From positions 1 to 64,000 of the forward strand of contig JABTBR010000008.1 of the NCBI GenBank assembly GCA_013284265.1: a stretch of 64,000 nt of DNA. Reading direction: 5' to 3'. Position 1 is the stretch's first letter; the number at the start of each line of letters is the position of its first letter. A program made the position numbers and the translations under genes. The stretch comes from Oxalobacteraceae bacterium (GTDB lineage: Bacteria > Pseudomonadota > Gammaproteobacteria > Burkholderiales > Burkholderiaceae_D). Shown here in pieces: positions 57,958-64,000 of this stretch. The notes beneath the pieces are model-generated. The model searched no databases. It was given only the letters and a program-made list of their open reading frames with translations, and was not told the DNA's origin.

Positions 57958-58740
57958 TTACTTGCTGAACATCAGCGCGGTCAGCATAAAGTCCAGCCAC
58001 CAGATCATCAGCGAGGAGATCACGACGGTGCGGGTGGTGGCGCGCGCGACGTCTTCCGGGGTCGGCTGGGCTTCATAGCCCTGGTACAGGGCGATGAAGG
58101 TGATGGCAATGCCGAACACGATGCTCTTGAAGAAACCGTTGAAAATATCTTTCCAGATGTCCACGCCGCCCTGCATCTGCGACCAGAACGCGCCCTCGTC
58201 AACGCCGATCAGCTGCACGCCGACCAGATAACCGCCGAACACGCCGACCGCGCTGAAGATCGCCGTCAGCACCGGCACCGCGATCACGCCGGCCCAGAAA
58301 CGCGGTGCCAGCACGCGCTGCACCGGGTTGACCGCCATCATTTCCATCGCCGACAACTGCTCGCCCGCCTTCATCAGGCCGATCTCGGCCGTCAGCGAGG
58401 TGCCGGCGCGGCCGGCAAACAGCAGGGCGGTGATCACCGGCCCCAGTTCCCGCGTCAAGCCCAGGGCCACCAGCAGGCCCAGCGCCTGTTCGGAGCCGTA
58501 TTTATTCAGTGTGTAATAACCTTGCAGGCCCAGCACCATGCCGACGAACAGGCCCGACAGGGCAATCACCAGCATCGAATAATTGCCGATGAAGTGCAGC
58601 TGCTCGACGATCAGGCGCGGACGCCTGAGCAGGCCGGGCGATACGCCCAGCATATAAAAGAAGGTACGGGTGCCATAGCCCACGCTTTCGACGTAGTTAC
58701 GCAGCGTCGAGCCGACCTTGGACAGCAGTTGCTTGATCAT
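57958..58740 (-). CDS. mlaE: ABC transporter permease MlaE
   Basis: MlaE (260 residues) has five membrane helices with the EQ-loop-like element VGTRTF...GVSPGL. Motifs such as FVGMVLGLQGY and AGRAGTSLTAEIGLMKAGEQLSAMEMMAVNPV are typical. The ATG overlaps the mlaF stop. The MlaFEDB complex moves phospholipid across the inner membrane-periplasm boundary. Confidence 0.96.
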   Translation of the reverse strand: MIKQLLSKVGSTLRNYVESVGYGTRTFFYMLGVSPGLLRRPRLIVEQLHFIGNYSMLVIALSGLFVGMVLGLQGYYTLNKYGSEQALGLLVALGLTRELGPVITALLFAGRAGTSLTAEIGLMKAGEQLSAMEMMAVNPVQRVLAPRFWAGVIAVPVLTAIFSAVGVFGGYLVGVQLIGVDEGAFWSQMQGGVDIWKDIFNGFFKSIVFGIAITFIALYQGYEAQPTPEDVARATTRTVVISSLMIWWLDFMLTALMFSK

Positions 58741-59540
58741 GGACGGGCTCCCAGGCCCAGGTCGTCGGCCAGGGATTTGCCTGGGTAGTGGAAGGGCACC
58801 GGCCCGTCCGCTTCCGCGTGGACGAATTGTTTAACGTAGGGGTCGGTCGAGACCAGCATGTCGGCCGGCGTGCCATGGGCAACAATCTTTCCTTGCGACA
58901 AGAAGTACACATGGTCGGCGATCGCGAAGCATTCCTTGACGTCGTGCGAGACCAGGATGGTGGTCGAACCGAGGGCCGTGTTCAGATTGCGGATCAGATT
59001 GGCGGTGACGCCCATCGAGATCGGGTCCAGGCCGGCGAAAGGCTCGTCGTACATGATCAGTTCCGGGTCGAGCGCGATCGAGCGCGCCAGCGCGACCCGG
59101 CGCGCCATGCCGCCGGAAATCTCGCCCGGTTTCAGTTTGGCGGCGTTGCGCAGGCCGACCGCGTGCAGCTTCATCAGCACCAGATTGCGGATCAGTTCTT
59201 CCGGCAGATCGGTGTGTTCGCGCAGCGGGAAGGCCACGTTTTCGTAGACACTCAAGTCGGTAAACAGGGCGCCATGTTGAAATAGCATGCCCATTTTGCG
59301 GCGCAGCAGATACAGCGCCTCGGTTTTGAGTTTGTGAACTACCTGGCCCTGCACCTTGACCTGGCCTTTTTGCGGACGCAACTGGCCGCCGATCAGGCGC
59401 AGCACCGTCGTTTTTCCGCTACCCGAGCCACCCATGACGGCCACCACTTTCCCACGCGGGAAGTCCATCTGGAGGCCCGACAAAATGGAGCGCTTTCCAT
59501 AGGAGAAGTGCAGATCACGGATTTCGACTAGATTAGGCAC
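58737..59540 (-). CDS. mlaF: ABC transporter ATP-binding protein MlaF
   Basis: MlaF (267 residues) has Walker A MGGSGSGKTTVLRL, the signature EISGGMARRVALA, Walker B LIMYDEPFAGLDP and switch LVSHDVKE. It is the first gene of the mla operon. Transcription probably begins in the interval at 59541-59760. Confidence 0.97.
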   Translation of the reverse strand: MPNLVEIRDLHFSYGKRSILSGLQMDFPRGKVVAVMGGSGSGKTTVLRLIGGQLRPQKGQVKVQGQVVHKLKTEALYLLRRKMGMLFQHGALFTDLSVYENVAFPLREHTDLPEELIRNLVLMKLHAVGLRNAAKLKPGEISGGMARRVALARSIALDPELIMYDEPFAGLDPISMGVTANLIRNLNTALGSTTILVSHDVKECFAIADHVYFLSQGKIVAHGTPADMLVSTDPYVKQFVHAEADGPVPFHYPGKSLADDLGLGARP

Positions 59541-59769
59541 GACGAAGCTCTTTTTTTTGAATGCCGTATTGTAGAGCAGAAACGTGAATCTCTGCTGGCA
59601 GGCCCCCGGGGCCTTGCCGGGGAAGCGGCGAAGTAGCAGATTTTACAACACTGCTGCGCTGAAAGTCGGCAATTTACATTTGGTAAACAATGTAGGCGTG
59701 CTGCGTTGCAACATAGCCACAGCGTAAATTTGAGGGTATTGCCCGCTCAGGGGCCGGGGAAACTATTAA

Positions 59770-59845
59770 AACCTACGGCAAAGAGCCGGGGGCGACGGGG
59801 GCGCCGAGCCCCGGCGGGTCAGACCCCAGGGTTACGCCGTGGGTT
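59770..59845. repeat. Dispersed palindromic repeat, copy 4 (inverted)
   Basis: The same element in the opposite orientation to copies 1-3: AACCTACGGC AAAGAGCCGG ... GGGTCAGACCCC AGGGTTACGCCGTGGGTT. One arm has a single mismatch. It lies beyond the gltD stop. Confidence 0.85.
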
Positions 59846-59890
59846 TTAAAAAGCCCGGCGGCAGGCTTGTTTTACAGCGATGCGCCGGAC

Positions 59891-59933
59891 AAAAAAAATA
59901 CCGGAAGCCAGGGCAAGCGCCCCGACTTCCGGT
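59891..59933 (-). terminator. Rho-independent terminator of gltBD
   Basis: ACCGGAAG and CTTCCGGT (8 bp) extended by internal GGGC/GCCC make a long hairpin; on the minus strand an A then eight T's follow. It lies 50 bases past the gltD stop. Confidence 0.9.
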
Positions 59934-59982
59934 TGGGATAAACGTGTTGGCCGGCGCCACGCGGCGCCGGCCGGTAGGTCAA

Positions 59983-61446
<1,464 letters not shown>

Positions 61447-61506
61447 GATAAATCCTCAATAATTTTTGTGCTGGCGGGGGCAGGCGCGCGGCCTGCCCGC
61501 TCTCAA

Positions 61507-64000
<2,494 letters not shown>

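Larger units (their letters stand above)
59541..59982. other. Interval between gltD and mlaF
   Basis: A 440-base region holding repeat copy 4 (59770-59845), the gltD terminator and the start region for the mla transcript. A short AT-rich stretch (59660-59740) is the likely promoter area. No credible gene is seen. Confidence 0.6.

Overview
The window is a GC-rich (roughly 60-65% by eye) chromosomal segment from a betaproteobacterium, most likely family Oxalobacteraceae (Janthinobacterium/Duganella/Massilia type). The basis is protein style, the continuous murA-hisGDCBHAFIE-hinT-tatABC block next to an mla operon and gltBD, and the hemE-priA pair. No tRNA, rRNA, prophage, insertion sequence or CRISPR array was seen. 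The last gene, gltB, is cut by the window edge.

Layout. 1-2.4 kb: ahpC-ahpF peroxide defence with a good OxyR-like site. 2.4-13.9 kb: a small unknown protein, a periplasmic-sensor PAS-GGDEF-EAL protein, an RCC1-repeat lipoprotein, YgiQ radical SAM, three small DUF proteins and an M3 peptidase. 14-19.8 kb: small envelope genes (sterol-desaturase-like, YjbR-like, TMEM175-like), a tandem pair of near-identical M48 peptidases, an antitoxin followed by a broken PIN toxin, slyX and a Cache-domain protein. 19.8-29.4 kb: rep helicase, an oxidoreductase/LysR divergent pair, a SRPBCC protein, a dihydrolipoyl-dehydrogenase-like flavoprotein, argP and priA. 29.4-30.2 kb: an 800-base gene-free stretch with five perfect DnaA boxes, four near-perfect ones and an IHF consensus. 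30.2-41.9 kb: hemE, an S9 peptidase, a very large SNF2 ATPase, a DUF885 peptidase and a second toxin-antitoxin-like pair (HTH + PIN). 42-59.5 kb: about 22 genes all on the minus strand with many stop/start overlaps: mlaFEDACB, an ABC-2 exporter, ibaG, murA, the complete his operon, hinT and tatABC. 59.5-64 kb: gltD and partial gltB.

Functional links. The minus-strand block joins envelope lipid asymmetry (Mla), peptidoglycan precursor synthesis (MurA), histidine synthesis and twin-arginine export. A solitary DNA methyltransferase with a Lys/Ala-rich tail sits inside the his operon, its start overlapping the hisD stop. A dispersed palindromic repeat (outer arms AACCCACGGC/GCCGTGGGTT, inner GGGGTCTGACCC palindrome) occurs four times in intergenic DNA at gene 3' ends, and the window may begin inside a fifth copy.

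The strongest unexplained signals are the origin-like DnaA-box cluster between priA and hemE, the methyltransferase wired into the his operon, the repeat family, and the partly deleted PIN toxin beside an intact antitoxin.
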